This document shows, piece after piece, positions 1-13,369 of a stretch of DNA of 64,000 nucleotides. Positions within the stretch are counted from its first letter, which is position 1. Every line of letters begins with the position of its first letter. The translations under genes and the position numbers were made by a program. Origin of the DNA: Diaprepes abbreviatus. Its lineage: Eukaryota > Arthropoda > Insecta > Coleoptera > Curculionidae. Below the pieces are notes generated by a model, which was not told the DNA's origin, searched no databases, and worked only from the letters and a program-made list of their open reading frames with translations. The stretch lies in NCBI GenBank assembly GCA_034092305.1, contig JASJET010000122.1, positions 17,364,501-17,428,500 on the forward strand, in the 5' to 3' direction.

Positions 1-640
1 CCTACTAGAAAAATTTCTCCTATGCAACCCACTGGGCGAGTATCTGAACTTTTGTTCCCAGTCGCGCGTAGCGCTGCCAGTATCAAGTAAAGGTTTCTTC
101 AAGCAGCACAGAATACAACTGTGGTGTCTACTGTGCCGATATTTCTATACGTGATCTCTACTGTACCGGTATTTTAATTTTTGTAAAAGTGACTATATTT
201 TTACTTTGATCAAGATGCTTTGTTACGTTAAGAGGTTAAAAATGTTTGGCGAGAAAAAAAAAACTTACAAAATTAAGTGGTCTCTCCCAAACGATTTCGA
301 ATTCAAAGAAATTTATAAAAATCATCGTGTATATGACATTCTTAAGAATCTCTTGTAGGAAATTCTAGAAAAATGGTTAAATATAACGCAGTTCCTGCTC
401 TCTATCTTCCTGTATGGGTAAGTAAAACCAAGTGAGCGCTTTTTTATGTTCTAGAGAACATGAGCGGCTCGTCGAATGGGGTGCAAGCAATTATAAAAAA
501 CCTATGAACATGCTGCTTACATGCATTTTTATGCACATCAATTAAATTTGGTAATGTTAAACGCTGCATTCGCCAATAAAAATGTCCGCATATTTTTTTC
601 CAATTAACAAGATATTTTTTTCTAATGGTCCTTAAAGAAC
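1..640. other. AT-rich sequence, no gene seen
   Basis: No open frame resembling a known protein on either strand and no clear inverted or tandem repeat beyond a short imperfect echo around 120-175. Likely intergenic. Confidence 0.5.
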
Positions 641-769
641 CTCAATACTAGATCAAATTGTTAACAAACGCTTACCTCGCTCAGCCTCAACAAGATGCAA
701 TTTTAGTTCTACAGTTGTCTCTTCCATATTCGAATACAAAGGCAACATTCTAGAGACAATGGAAAAAAT

Positions 770-1450
770 CTTAGATGACAGTAGAAACGAAAGCATGGTT
801 AAACTTATTTTACAAAATAATGCCTCAAGTTGATTTATTATTTGGTAAGTTTCAAACAAGACAAATTGATGCAGTTATCGCAAATAAATTTGAATCAAAG
901 ATAACAGAAATTAGAAATAATATTACCTCAAATGACGTGGAGCCATCTCCATATACTTCAAAACGACATAACTTTGATGATTCCGCGGAGTTTTCTCGGG
1001 AAACAAAAGAAGTTTGTAATATAGTTATTTGTCAAGAAAAAGAGCGATTTAAATTTACAGGTCACTTGGTAACAGCCAGTCTTTTTGTTTCAAAACAGTA
1101 TGTCGAATATAATACATGTTTTTCCGAACAAAAATTTAAGGATACGAATAAAATTTACCCCTTTTTATCGAACAAAAACTCCATACAGAACTGACCATCA
1201 TATATGAAACTGAAGAATTTAAATCAATTTCGGGACTTCTAGTACTTTATGATTATTTTTCGCAAAATATTGGGCTAAATGAGACATTTAGTGAAGTTCT
1301 AAAACTTTTAGAAATTTTAATTACTATTCCGATGGCATCGGCGGAAGCAGAACAGTGCTTTTCTACCCTTAAATGGATAAAAACGTTTTTACGGAATACT
1401 ATAAGCCAAGAAAAGGCTCTCTACTTTCTAAAGAAAGCATATCTGATATC
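770..1450 (+). pseudogene. hAT-superfamily transposase, C-terminal relic
   Basis: Remnant of a hAT (hobo/Ac/Tam3) transposase. The first part lies in the frame from about 775 to 1190 (KAWLNLFYKIMPQVDLLF, then LFVSKQYVEYN), which resembles the region before the dimerisation domain of TTF/ZMYM-type insect hAT proteins. After a frame change near 1190 the sequence continues (YETEEFKSISGLLVLYDYF) into the hAT C-terminal dimerisation motif MASAEAEQCFSTLKWI near 1330-1380. No N-terminal zinc finger or catalytic core is visible upstream and I could not find terminal repeats, so this is a truncated, frameshifted fragment. The hATC motif is seen directly; assignment to a particular hAT clade is not possible. 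Confidence 0.72.
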
Positions 1451-1500
1451 AATTAGCGGGTTATTATTAAGTGTACTAATGCCAAGATCGGCATATGGAT

Positions 1501-2745
1501 AAATAATTTACACAGTTAGTTAAACGTGCATTTTGTTTGGACTGCCATATTTTTAAAATTTACTACCTTCTTTATGTTTAGTTGTTTAAAATACACTACT
1601 TTGTTTCATACTAACTCAATTTTTAAAGACTTTTATTTTTTCATCTACCGATGCCTATGACAGGTTTTAAACATATCTATGTTTTTAATATACCTTTGGA
1701 ACTGCAACCCCTACTTTTTAATATACGAGCTGCTACTGAAATCATACAGCTAAATTTTTAGATACCAATACCATTAACAACGTCATGAGCTTTATTTTAT
1801 TATACAAATGTAACTAAATAAACTAAAAATATTGGGATGCAAAGTAAAATACCGGAATATTGTACTTGATTCATTTCGTAACAAGGGCTCTTAAGATAAA
1901 CGCTGCCAAAAAAACGGTGACTTCGAAGTCAATACGAAATGAAAGCATGGTTTCTAAATGTCAGATACTATATATTTCGTCATCGAACTGTATTCCCCTG
2001 ATGGTGAGAGTTTTTTACACATCATCAATATTATATCTTAACGATTTCATGGATGTTAACGTAAAGAAAAAGAGGAGAAAAGTTAAATTAGGGTAATTTC
2101 AAAATCAAAAACTTTTCCGTAATGCCTTAATGTAAATTACCATTCTAGGTTAATGAATAAATACACTTATAAACAAAACAATACAAAGAAGTTTTGTTAC
2201 TTTGGAATTATTAAAAGTGGATTAGAATCAATAAGCATTAGAAAAAAAATTATATAGAGTTCGCAAACAAGCTTGAATGGCTAGTGGGAGATACTAGATA
2301 AAAAGATGTTTAGCAGAAAAATTGCTTGCAAATTTGTATAAAGTAACAGAAAACGACTATTTATTATATTATGGAAAGAGAAAATTTCGTCACCAAAAAG
2401 TATGAAAACTACTAAGATTTATCTTTGTAAACTGCCAATAATGAACAACTTCTACAACGAAAGTTGTACTCATGAAAAAGTGGTCGTAATGAAGCTATAA
2501 TCGGTTCAATAGTGGGGTTGGCGTAATATTCTATGAACTGCCGATTTTTGTTGTTTTTAAATAATCTTCGTTTGTATAATTTAAGCGCCCCGGTATGATT
2601 ATTAATAACTTTCAAACGGTGACAGCTTCATACATTTCTTTAGCATTTTATTATTTTTCAATGCCGTCGTAGCCCAGCTATGAGTAAAGCATTATAGCCT
2701 TCTAAGATTAACTGAACTAAAAATCCGCGGCAAAATCGCCATATC
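1501..2745. other. AT-rich sequence, no gene seen
   Basis: Short frames at 1860-2096 and 2412-2615 match nothing I recognise and have the composition of random AT-rich DNA. Confidence 0.45.
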
Positions 2746-2749
2746 ATAC

Positions 2750-3075
2750 ACAAACTTACCCTTATTTTTAATGTTAAATAGGATAAGAATGGAAAATTTT
2801 GTGGTATCCATTAGAAAAAAATTAACTTTTGATTATTCCTTCAATTTATTTTTTGAACGCCCTGTAGTATTGGTGATCAAACTATTATAAAAATCTAATA
2901 AAACAGACCCTTTTCAACAAAGAATCCAACTCAAATTAAATAAAAAGGGCTTCCTTGGAGGAAAAATTGATAATTATTTTAGGACCTGCAAACGTCATTT
3001 TTGACATAAAAACTTAAATATGTCAAAAATGCTTAGACTTAGGTATAGAACATGGTACACAAAACGTACCTAGAA
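2750..3075. repeat. Solo terminal repeat of a long-TIR transposon
   Basis: The stretch from acccttatttttaatgttaa through the 'gacataaaaacttaaatatg' block matches, with divergence, the right-hand terminal repeat at about 29,265-29,515 and the reverse complement of the left one at about 27,775-28,065. It shares blocks such as 'tgcaaacgtcatttttgaca' and the track 'gcttagacttaggtata'. No transposase sequence lies beside it, so it is a detached end of the same element family found at 27.5 kb. Confidence 0.65.
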
Positions 3076-3119
3076 TCTTACGCAAAACCTAAAAATGTAA
3101 TAATATGCAGTCTACAGGA

Positions 3120-3620
3120 AGTAACTCCTATTTCACCATGACTAACACTCTTCTGAAACTTTGTAAGTGGCTTGACTTTAACAAACCCAACAATTTTTTT
3201 ATTTGTGTAAATTCTCGTAGTACGTTGCATATTCCAATGCGGAAAATAAGAAATTTCCCAGCGTTGGGGAGGAAAAATGGCGCATAAAATTTGTTGGACA
3301 CATGACCCTCGATTGTATAAATACTAAACAACTCTGAAAAAATCAGCTGGTTGGTAATACAAAAATATGTACACGTTGTGTCTACATGTCTTTTGTGTCA
3401 AAATGACATGTACATGTTGTTTTGCTACCAACCAGTTGGTTTTCTTACAGGTGTTTAATTGTGTACAATCGAGTGAGTGCTTCTGTCCTACAAATTTTAT
3501 ATGCCATTTTTTCAGTCCGATACTGAGAAATTATTAATTTGCCGCGTTGAAAAACGCAGCACATACGAGTATTTTCGGAAATAAAAAAGTTTCAGAAGAG
3601 TGTTGATCATGTTGAAATTA
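3120..3620. repeat. Foldback (palindromic) element
   Basis: The left arm (3,120-3,375) and right arm (3,395-3,620) are diverged reverse complements. 'acactcttctgaaact' pairs with 'agtttcagaagagtgt', 'aaattttgttgga' region with its complement near 3,490, and 'cagctggttggta' with 'taccaaccagttg'. The centre lies near 3,385. No coding content is recognised; open frames on both strands are a by-product of the palindrome. It is probably a MITE or foldback transposon. Confidence 0.7.
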
Positions 3621-3649
3621 GGATTAAGTTTTGTATACTAAAAGTAACA

Positions 3650-6148
3650 CTCAAAAGATGTACAAATTCCGATATTAAAACATACTAAATGCATGATATC
3701 ACATTTAAATACATTGTATTTAAAATGTCAAATTAGGCTACTATTATTGACCACAATGGCTATTTCCAACAATCAAAACAAATGAACTGATACAACGGAC
3801 ACAACACTGGCCAATATATAGTGAAATTGTTCTGGCCAAAATGTTTACAGATACAAAGTGATTTGGGCAAGGTCTTATCTCATAGTCCTAATATGTTTGG
3901 CGAAACATCTCACCGTTTACAATCATTAGAAAACCTATTAAAATCACCCACAACATAATGTGGAAACCCTAAATTACCCGCCTATATTACGAAACCTGAT
4001 TTATAATTGTGAAATTGCAAATATGTAAATTTCCATCCGGCTTAAGAAATATTTCAGAATCATAATTTAACCTCCCAAAAGCTTCTATATATTATTTTTA
4101 GAACATTCGGAAAATATAAATTATTTATTCCCCCATATTAAATTAAAATCTATTTTAGACCCATAAGCTGCGACATATCTGATGGTATGGATAGCAACTA
4201 ATTTTAAACAATCCATTGGTATATCAATTTATTTTGCATGTTTGAATGACCTATTTTTAATTTTAACTCAAAAAAATGTTTAGACTCTATACAAAAAAAA
4301 TCATTTCGGCGTCTGTTTTCTACAAAAATTAGTATTATTAACATTTTGATTAATTTTCTCAAAATGATAGTGAATACCAAAAAATACAAGTTTTACATCT
4401 TTCTATTAGCTCATTCAACAAACATATTTATATTTGTTGTACACGTAGCAATTTCTATTTTATTATTCCTTCATCAAATTAAACTTAATTTAACCTTTTG
4501 TCTACGGTTTACCTCATCGTTACTTCACATATCAACTTTCAGTAATTATCCAATTCAATTAACAATAGAACGTTTTTGGTTACTCATTATGTATGCAAAG
4601 AAGTTCCTCTAATCTGAGTTAGCCGACAACTCCTACAATATCAGAACGCAGAACTGATTTGTGGTCTTCACAGGAAGTCATAAAAATAACACATTATCTG
4701 ATTTTTGCTGCATTTATGTATTTGTTAGATTTTAAATTTGCTTATGAACTTTAAATGTCGCTATTTAAATTCTAAACTTATTTTTAGGTAAACTATGTGT
4801 TAATAATACTGACTGTAGAGAGAAAAACTATAAGAAAATAATGATTTAAAGAAATACTACTTTGTCTGAAATACTTTCTTGTGGATTTTTGTATGAATAT
4901 GATAAGGCGAGTAAAAATATAAATTATGTAAAATATTACCCAATAATAAACAACAAAGCCCTAAAGATTTTGTCTCTAACTGTAGATTTAAGATTCGAAG
5001 TACGAGTAACTAAAACTGTGAAAACTTTGCTTGATATTATCGTTGAATTATCTAGATATTTTTGTAATTTATTTTTATAATTTTTGCCTAATCGATTATT
5101 TTTCCTGCCACAGTAATTTTTAAACACACTATTTATAAGACTGGTAAGTAAAATGTCAATAACTGTTTTTGCTGAGTGTGCATTGCGACCTTCAAAGTAT
5201 ATTAAGAAATCTAGTTTAGAGATGTATTTAAAAATAAGATAAGTTAAAAATGATATTTAATAAAAAATGTTCAATAAATTATTCTCATGGTCACTAACAA
5301 GAGATATTCTCTGAAATATGAAACAATAACTACAGAATCTTTATATTCTGCTTAATTTTTGCAATATTTGTGAATAAGTGAAGAGATATATTTCTGATTT
5401 TAGGTTATCCATACCATGTTCTTCAATACAAGTACTTTTTAGTATATCTTCAGTTTTATTAAAAAAGTCTTCAGGACTGTCCTGTTTGTCAGGTTCTGGT
5501 GATATAAAGCTTTTACATTTATAGGGAAGCCAAATTTTAGTTTCATGTGTTCTAAATCATGCAATTTGTTAAGAGCCCCATAAATACAAACTTTTCTTTC
5601 TTTCATTGAATTTAGCCAGTTATTAAAAGTCAATAGTCCCAAGGATATCAATAGCTTCAAGTAAAGTTGATAATCCATGCAAACTACCAGACTAATGAGG
5701 GTTTTTTATTTACAAACTTGTACACTTATTTGTTGTTCAAATAAATATGAACTTATGTTTAAATTAATGATTATTTGAATAGCTCATGTAATGGAAGTTT
5801 CAATCCAAAAAAGAGTTAGAAATTATTTTATTAATGATAAACCTTTCCAATTTCAAACCAATTATTAATTCTTGAAAAATTTCATAATTTGTCAGCTCTT
5901 TATATGATCAAATTTCGCTTTTACTTCCTTCAGTACTTTCTTGAAATCAAATTTCCTATATTTCGTTTTTCCTTTTTCGAACCATTAAAGTTTTTGGTAA
6001 ATATTTTGGACAATTGGAAAATTTACTTTGTACGCTGGGATCGTTTAATCTTGGTATATTTAATTTAACAAAAATAATCTCACTTGTTTTGGAGTCCTGT
6101 TAAAATCCCTGCCACTGGGCACAAACCCTTAACAATGAATCGTTTTTT
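3650..6148. other. AT-rich intergenic stretch
   Basis: Nothing identifiable over about 2.5 kb. Small frames at 4204-4612, 4862-5080 and 5439-5678 show no family motif. A host exon too short or diverged to recognise cannot be excluded. Confidence 0.45.
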
Positions 6149-7728
6149 AACCGACTTCTAAAAGAAGGAGGTTCTCAATTCGTTGAGTATGTATTTTTTT
6201 TTATGTATGTACACCGATTTCAATGAAATTTTTTATGTTATGTTCAGGAAGTTGCTGCGGTGGTCCCATATTTTTTTGGACGAAATTGGTACAGTAATAT
6301 CCAAGATGGCGCTGACAATATGGCGGTCAAAAAAATTAATTTTGTCTGATGTTCTCCAAAATTCGTATGGGGAAATTTTTTGGGTCGTACAAACGAATCT
6401 GAAATTATTTTTAAAAAATTCAATATGGCCGATAAAAAATCAATTTTGTTCGATTTTCTCCAACATTGGTACGAGGGAGTTTTCAGGGTCGTACATAACT
6501 AATCTAAAATTATTTTTAAACAATTCAATATGGCGGATCCAATATGGCGGACGAAAAAATCAATTTTGTCCGATTTTCTTCAAAAGTGGTACAGGGGAGT
6601 TTTCGAAGTCGCAGATAACGAATCAGAAATTATTTTTAAAAAATTCAATGTGGCGGATTAAAGATTCTACATCTCCCGATTTTGTCTAAAATCAGGATTG
6701 GGGTATTTTTGTTAGTGCTAATTATGAATTTAAAATATTTTTTGAAAATCTCAATCTGGCAGATTCAATATGGTGTCCTAAAAATTTTACATGTTTCGAT
6801 TTTCTTCTAAACTGAGATAGGGGGTTCTTAAGGGTGTAAATTATAAATTTAAAAGTATTTTTTCAGGATTCAATATGGCAAATCCAAGATAGTGGACTAA
6901 AAATTTTACAATTTTTTATTTTGTTCAAAGGTGGGACTAAATTATTTTTGAGGATGTAAATAGCGAATATAAGTCTGGAAATTTTAAATTTCCGGATTTC
7001 ATCCAAAATTGGTATTAGGGGGCTTTGAAGGGTTTAGATTATTATTTAGATATTATAAATTATATTAAGACTTAAAATAGTTTTTTTGAAATTCAATATA
7101 GCGGACGCAATATGGTGGGTTGAAAATTTTAACTTATTCGCGTTTTTTCAGATTTGGTATTAGAGGGTTTTCGGGATCGTGGATTTCGAATATGAATTTA
7201 ATTTTTGTCAACTAATAGGTTGATAAGATACAATATGAGGGACAGAAAATTTTGCATATTTCGATTTTGTCTAAAATTGATATTATGGAGTTCTTGAGGC
7301 TCATACAAACTCAATATGCAGTATAAAATATATCGAGCTAAGAAATTTACATCTCAGGTTCTTTAAATATTGAAAATTGATATTGTGGGGTTCTTGAGGC
7401 GTATACAAACTCAATATGCAGTATAAAATATATCGAACTAAGAAATTTATATCTCAGATTCTTTAAACATCGATATATACCAATCTAAAATTAATTTGAA
7501 ATTTAAGATAGTGGATTTACTATGACAGAATTATTTGTAAATGAAATAAATAACTACTAATATATACAAATTATGGTAAGATAGCAATTACAAATAAAGT
7601 ATTTTTTATCTGTTTATGCAAATCACATCTTGTCAGGTATTAGTTTGGCGCCGACTTCAAAAAGTTCAATTTCATATAAAAATTTATAGTTATTTTTTAT
7701 TTTTTAGCGCACTTTTAGAAGTCGCTTC
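6149..7728 (+). repeat. CGACTTC dispersed repeat, copy A
   Basis: First of seven copies of a dispersed repeat. It opens with aaccgacttctaaaag and closes with acttttagaagtcgctt, which is close to an inverted repeat of the opening. The body is a run of diverged units of roughly 120 bp, each with an 'aatatggcgga' block, a 'ttggtacgaggg' block and a 'gaatctgaaattattttt' block; units near 6,420-6,660 are most alike and later ones decay. The 3' part (7,540-7,728) is one half of a terminal palindrome that is complete in copies B, F and G. No protein is encoded: the long frame 6183-6689 simply translates the repeat units. It is probably a non-autonomous transposon of unknown class. Confidence 0.8.
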
Positions 7729-7814
7729 AATTTTTTTATAAAAATTTTATTGTGATTTTAATTTCTCTTATAATCCTCTATATAAGGTTTATACGTCGTC
7801 TTAAAACTATTTAA

Positions 7815-7932
7815 TTCACTATTTAAAGTTATAAATAGAGAGATCTTTAGATGAAAACAAAATCAATAATCACTTCACTATTTAAAGTTATAAATAGAGA
7901 GATCTTTAGATGAAAACAAAATCAATAATCTC
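7815..7932. repeat. Perfect 59-bp tandem duplication
   Basis: Two adjacent copies of a 59-bp unit beginning 'ttcactatttaaagttataa' start at 7,815 and 7,874. I see no mismatch, so the duplication is recent. Confidence 0.9.
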
Positions 7933-7939
7933 AAATCAT

Positions 7940-9635
7940 GGTCTACAAATGTGGGGTTAGTATAAAAACCAAGAGTCACTGCAGACATGATCAAACGTTG
8001 CCAGATCCGCTTTATCGTCTTTCCTGTTCAGGATATAATATTTTATTTTACTTTAAAAAATGGGCATAAAATATGTTTTTCCGGTGCAAATGCTTAAATT
8101 ATTACTGTAAAACTCACAGGAAACAATACCAAGGGAATAAACGTGTCATATTATCCTCTTTTAAGACAATAGTTATTGACAATTCATAAAAAAAAATCAG
8201 TGTGAAGCAATAATCTCAAGGAAATATAGCTGTTGAATTATTTTAGGCAAGTACTATTAATTAAAAATTTCGTTTCAGCGCTTTGTCCTTGTATTGAAAG
8301 TGTTGTTGATTAGCCACACATTTTTCTATTTTTAAGGCCAATTATCATCTCATATTTTAGACAATCGTTACCATCATTCAAAAATTTTCAGCGATTTCAA
8401 AATTCAGTCCTAGGATTCGCTACATTTAGTATCCCGAAATGTTTCGTTAGTGAAAAGGATCTCCTTATCATAATTACTACAACTTAAATTATACACCAAG
8501 ATAGTGCTTTAAAGAAATTATAGCAGCTGTTCCCTTATATTGTTTTTTCTTAAGAATTTTTAAAGTGAAAATTTTTGTATGCAATCAACATTTAACAAAT
8601 ACGTTACAAAATTTAAAAATAATACGGCTTGAAATAGTTGGACGATAATTTGAAATATACGCCCTTAGGTTCAAAACAAACTTATAAATTTCACAAAAAT
8701 TTCTCTCACTTCTTCATGTACCTAGATTAATTCAGAATATATAATATCCAAGGTGATGATGCTAATTAAAAGTTTTATTTTATGAACCGTGGCGTAAGAA
8801 TTTTATATACCAAAATGTTATAAAAATTTAATTATTCATATCACCTGGCTTGACGTTTAACTAACTTAAAAAATTAATATGATTTTCAGCATGTTCTAAG
8901 GGACTTCAAAAGAAAAAATAAGAAGATTTATTACCGTTTCATGAATAATTTTAGTTAGGAGCGAAATATTCTGATGCCTCTTTCGGTTTATTCTAGGGCA
9001 TACGCTCAAGGGGACCTAAACAGAAATAAGGTAGGTTAAATTAAAAAAAAAAGGTTTCGCTTCACATTTAGCTTAGCCCTGAGAGAAACAGTAAACATTA
9101 ATGTTTCAATTTTTTTATATAGAAAATAAAGCGACAGGAGTATCGTTTATTATAAACACCAGTAATAAAATCATCTATTACCGACAGAGAAAACATATTT
9201 TGGAAACTAAAGTTGATTTATATATCTTAATAATAATATACTCTTTACAAATAATCAAAGTATGATGACGTGGAAGCTTATAACAACAAAATTCCTAAAT
9301 AATTGGCTCACCAGGCAGACGTTATTAATTGGGATAATATTATCCAAAAAACAATATCGACGACGTTTACTGCGTTATCAGTTAGCAGTGCTTCAAGCTT
9401 TTCTACATTAATAATGTATTCATCTCAGCCTTTTATTTCAACGTGTTTATAAAAATTATGTAATCTATAAAAACACTCGAAGCATAAGTGCTGAACTCTT
9501 TATTAAGCAATAAATAACACAAGCACGAAAAATAAATGAGTGTTTTGTCCTGTAGGCTAGAACTCTCTACCCTTACGCAACGCGAATCACATCATTTGTT
9601 CAAATGGACCCATCAGATCATATCTGCTATTTATT
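7940..9635. other. AT-rich intergenic stretch
   Basis: No coding signature, repeat structure or RNA gene recognised. Confidence 0.45.
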
Positions 9636-9639
9636 CATA

Positions 9640-9830
9640 TGTGCTGAAGCCGAATCCAGGGTCCAAATTGCTCCAAATCCAAAATGGTCATTTTTCGGAT
9701 GAAAGGTAATTCTGATAAATCAAATTTCTTTTGTCGGAGTAATTTGCTAAGACACCTACATCTATATATTCAGATGTGCTTAATCTGAATCCGGGATCTG
9801 AGTTGCCCGATTAGGTCATGGTTTTCCATT
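9640..9830. repeat. Two diverged units of an ~130-bp repeat
   Basis: The blocks 'gctgaagccgaatccagggt' near 9,643 and 'cttaatctgaatccgggatc' near 9,780 align, as does the sequence after each (ccaaattgct / tgagttgccc). A similar theme appears at 13,370-13,800 ('acattcagcggatctgaata'). It is low-copy diverged repetitive DNA of unknown origin. Confidence 0.4.
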
Positions 9831-9971
9831 ATCGTAAATAGCATAAATTTTATGCTACACTAAAATATTAAATTCTAGGTTGATTATTACCCCAAACTCC
9901 CTAAATATAAGCACAACAATCTTATAAACAATGTTAAAACTTAAAAACTCCCCGTTTTCGAGGCGGCAAAA

Positions 9972-11718
9972 CCAAAGAAGTTAGAGGGGGTAAAAGGAAG
10001 GGGAATATGTAAAATAATTTCGGTTCGGCATGTAAAGCTGTACTTTACTGTACTTGCGCAGTAGGTCAGGGGACAGGACTGGACTGGAGCAACCTTTTAT
10101 TACGTTATTATATTTAAAAAATTGTTAATGATTCATAAAATAAATACTAACATAAAATAGATTTGAACATAATCCTCTGGGTAAAAATTTGCATTATGGG
10201 AAATCTAGAAGAAAGACGTTTTTTTGAAAAAATTTTGGTACTTCCCATTATTTCGAAGTTGTAGAATACGATTCTGACCGCCGTTTTCCGTAATTTTCCC
10301 CAGTTTTGCGAAAAATAGTGAAAAACACTTTTCACTTTAGATTCAATTTTTTTGTACTAAATCGTTAAAATTTTGTTAAATTCCACACTGATAGAAAGAA
10401 GCCTGTATATTGTATAAAAATTCATGAATTTGCACATTTTTATCGGAAATATCAAGTAAATTATCAAAAAACAAATTAAAACAAAATGGCTTCCGCCATT
10501 AAATATTGGTGTGACTCGATCCTAAAACCCGAAAAATTAGCGCTGTTGCCAGATTGCCAATATGATTTTTGTGAAATTCACATATATTCTTTTCTTTCAC
10601 AGATTGTTCCGCCTTCACGTGATATCTGATCAAAAATTTTGAGTGGTTAATATAAATTTTACGCTTTTTTATACATTACATAAATCAAACTATGTTGTTA
10701 ACTGTAATGGATAAATTTTATAGTTTATGTTACGAAAGTATAAGTCTAGGTCAATTTTGGTTAATTCAGATTGGTTTCAGTTTCACAAATTAGCAAAAAT
10801 CAAGCTAAATCTGAACTAAACAATAATTTTTGGTGGTTAAGATTAATTTTTTCCTAAGACGGTATAAAACATTACAAAAATTGAACTATATTGTTGATTG
10901 AGATGGTCAAATTTTATAGTTTATACCACGAAAGTATTTTACATCTAGCAACGTGTCAAACAAATATTAGTCGTTTTCACGAGTCTAATGCTCAATGGCC
11001 TTTCAAGAACGTGTTTTTGGTTTTTCGTTGAAAATATAAGTTTTTTAAAATTTATTCATTATAATTTGTGTAAAAATAGCTGACATATATTACATACATG
11101 ATATTTTAACTAGTAACATTGAAAATAAATATGTAAGTTCGTTTTTTTCCTCAGAATTAAAATTGTTTAGTGAAGTGATGCTGGCGTTTTTGAGTTTTCC
11201 GAGAAAGTGAGAAAATATAGTGAAAAATTACAGCCAAAATCGTGTTCTACGTCCTCAAAATAGGAGGTAAGTATTGAATTTTTTCCAAAAAACTTCATTT
11301 TCCTACATTTACAATAATGTACATAATTACCAAAATATAAAAAACTTACTTACCAAAAATAATGAATTAACGAGACTTACAAAACAATACCATACAAATA
11401 TCTTAATAACATACAAAAATATAAATTCTGAAATTTAACTAATATCACTGCACAGCACAAAAAAAATCAAGAAAATTTTCAGCATCGTGACGATGACAAA
11501 CGACCAGATTAACTACACAGAAAACGCTGGGATGCCGCTCTTTCTGTTTTCTGGTTCTCGTATTGTCAACCTCATACAACAAATTTACTATGAAATTTTT
11601 TTCTGCGCTTACTCCACCTAGCCACTTGATCTTACTTTATGACATTTATTTTCTGCATGTTGGGTTAATTTGATACGCTTATTTTTGTAGTTTTCCATAT
11701 CCCCTCTAACTTCTTTGG
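9972..11718. mobile_element. Orphan DNA transposon, 18-bp TIR and 6-bp TSD
   Basis: CCAAAGAAGTTAGAGGGG at 9,972-9,989 is an exact reverse complement of 11,701-11,718. The six bases directly outside each end are the same, GCAAAA (9,966-9,971 and 11,719-11,724), as expected of a target-site duplication. The 1,747-bp interior has no transposase; the only frame of note (10,147-10,335, minus) resembles nothing. It also holds two copies of a ~200-bp unit. These features mark a non-autonomous cut-and-paste element. The superfamily is not assigned: I recognise neither the TIR nor a family by the 6-bp duplication. Confidence 0.8.
10625..10948. repeat. Internal ~200-bp direct repeat in the orphan transposon
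   Basis: Two diverged units share 'gtggttaa.ataaatttt', 'aaactatgttgtt.actg' versus 'gaactatattgttgattg', and 'aaattttatagtttat' followed by 'cgaaagtat'. The units are offset by about 205 bp. Confidence 0.6.
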
Positions 11719-11724
11719 GCAAAA

Positions 11725-13365
11725 GCAGGCATCAAACGACAGCGCTTTGATACGGAACATCACCGGATTTCAGGACGTGACGTCACGCATACTATAAAAG
11801 AGAAATGTCAACCTGCAAATTAAGGATATTTAGTGCTGCTGTGTTGCAGTGATAACTTGTCCTATTTCCGCTTGAGCTTAGCTTTCGGGGGCCCAAGACT
11901 GTTCTATTTTTTAGGCAGAACCTAGTTCTCACGTAAATTGTTTTGACAGCATAAATCTACAGACTATAAACATCACACACGAGTCTAAATCTTTAACCAT
12001 CGATCGAACCAAAAGATGAGAGTAGCGGGTGAAATTAATTTATATTCATGGAAAAAGTAGATTATTTGGGAATCGGAGATTAAATCTAGTTTAGCTTATG
12101 TCCTTCCGTATATACCAAAGTGATCGTACGTTTAGGAGAAAGTATACGAGTCGACATTCCGTGCTCTGTAGAGTTAAAGAACAAATATTTCTTGCCGATT
12201 CTAAAGAGTTTAATAATCCCGATAAAACGCGTCCCAATTTAATACTTACAGAACGTGACCAAGTGAAGAAAACCTGAATGTGATATAATGCGATTAATAG
12301 TCAGTTTTACTGATTATAAAGTTATGAAATCCTGAACTTGTCAAATAAATCCGAACGTGACAGTGGAGAGTTAAAGATCCTAGACTTAACGATGCGGAAA
12401 ACTTATCTGAATTCAGAACTAAACAGCAGTTAAAAATAACAATAGCAAAATGCGAGAAATTACTAAATAAAAAATGAAATACAATTAAATTCTATCTAAC
12501 GATGAGTATTACTTCGATAACTTCCTCCAAATTAGCTCATTCCCTAGATGCGTAATGAAATAAAAAAAAGTTAATTATTCTTCTAGAAATCTTAGAGCTT
12601 CACTAATTCCCTTCTATCCCGGTGAGCGAGAAGAAAGGTGAGGCGGCTACGGTTTCTAACATAATCGGGAGGTTTGGTGGGACCTCATCAACAACCCCGT
12701 AATTTGTGTTAAATCCTGAATTTACACAAATACACTTATACTTCAAAATTGAAAAATCGTAATGAAAACCTGGTGGTCGAGCGAATTTTAAAAAATTAAT
12801 ATAATACGGGACGCATTACTTTGGGAATAATAAAATAAATAAATCCATATTTCTTAAGTACGATCGGCGTGAACGGTGGTTGCCGAAAGTAATGGTAACT
12901 GAAAAATCTTTAACCAGCGTTGATGTTTCGTCAAAGCCGAAAAAATCATAAAGGAAAGCATAGTAAAGGTAATCATGAAAAACCAGGTTGAAAATAACGG
13001 AAAATGGGCATTAAGTGAGAAAAAACTTAAGGCCCAATGATTCATGCTTAACGATAATACAACACTATCTAAACGTCAAAGATATGGAGCATAGGTGCCA
13101 GAGGCCCACAATTTCGAAAAGCTTTATTACTCACTATTTTATCGAGAATTTAAGATCTTAGAATAAAAAACCGTAATTTTGCCATTATTTGTAATGTTTG
13201 TAGATAAAAATAGAGTTTTTTAACTTAGATTTAGAATTACGCATCTTGGATTTTTTTTTCTTTTTGGTAAATTGAGTTTCTATGAATAATTGAAATTTTA
13301 TAAATCAAGCAATATCCCTAAATTTACCACTTTTAGATTTTTTTTTCAGAATCAAAAGATCATAT
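11725..13365. other. Intergenic stretch, no gene seen
   Basis: Slightly less AT-rich than its surroundings, with a short palindrome cgtgacgtcacg near 11,778 (CRE-like by sequence, function unknown; a related gtgacgtcacgc occurs at 41,611). No supported coding region. Confidence 0.4.
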
Positions 13366-13369
13366 TTTC

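Noticed and set aside
5439..5678. 79-codon minus-strand frame considered as a gene fragment
   Set aside because: I could not identify any motif or flanking structure supporting it.
6183..6689. 168-codon frame in repeat copy A
   Set aside because: It follows the period of the tandem units, and related frames at 18,657-19,214 and 58,227-58,485 have the same cause.
11770..11785. cgtgacgtcacg palindrome as a promoter element
   Set aside because: CRE-like sequence but no gene or start site nearby.
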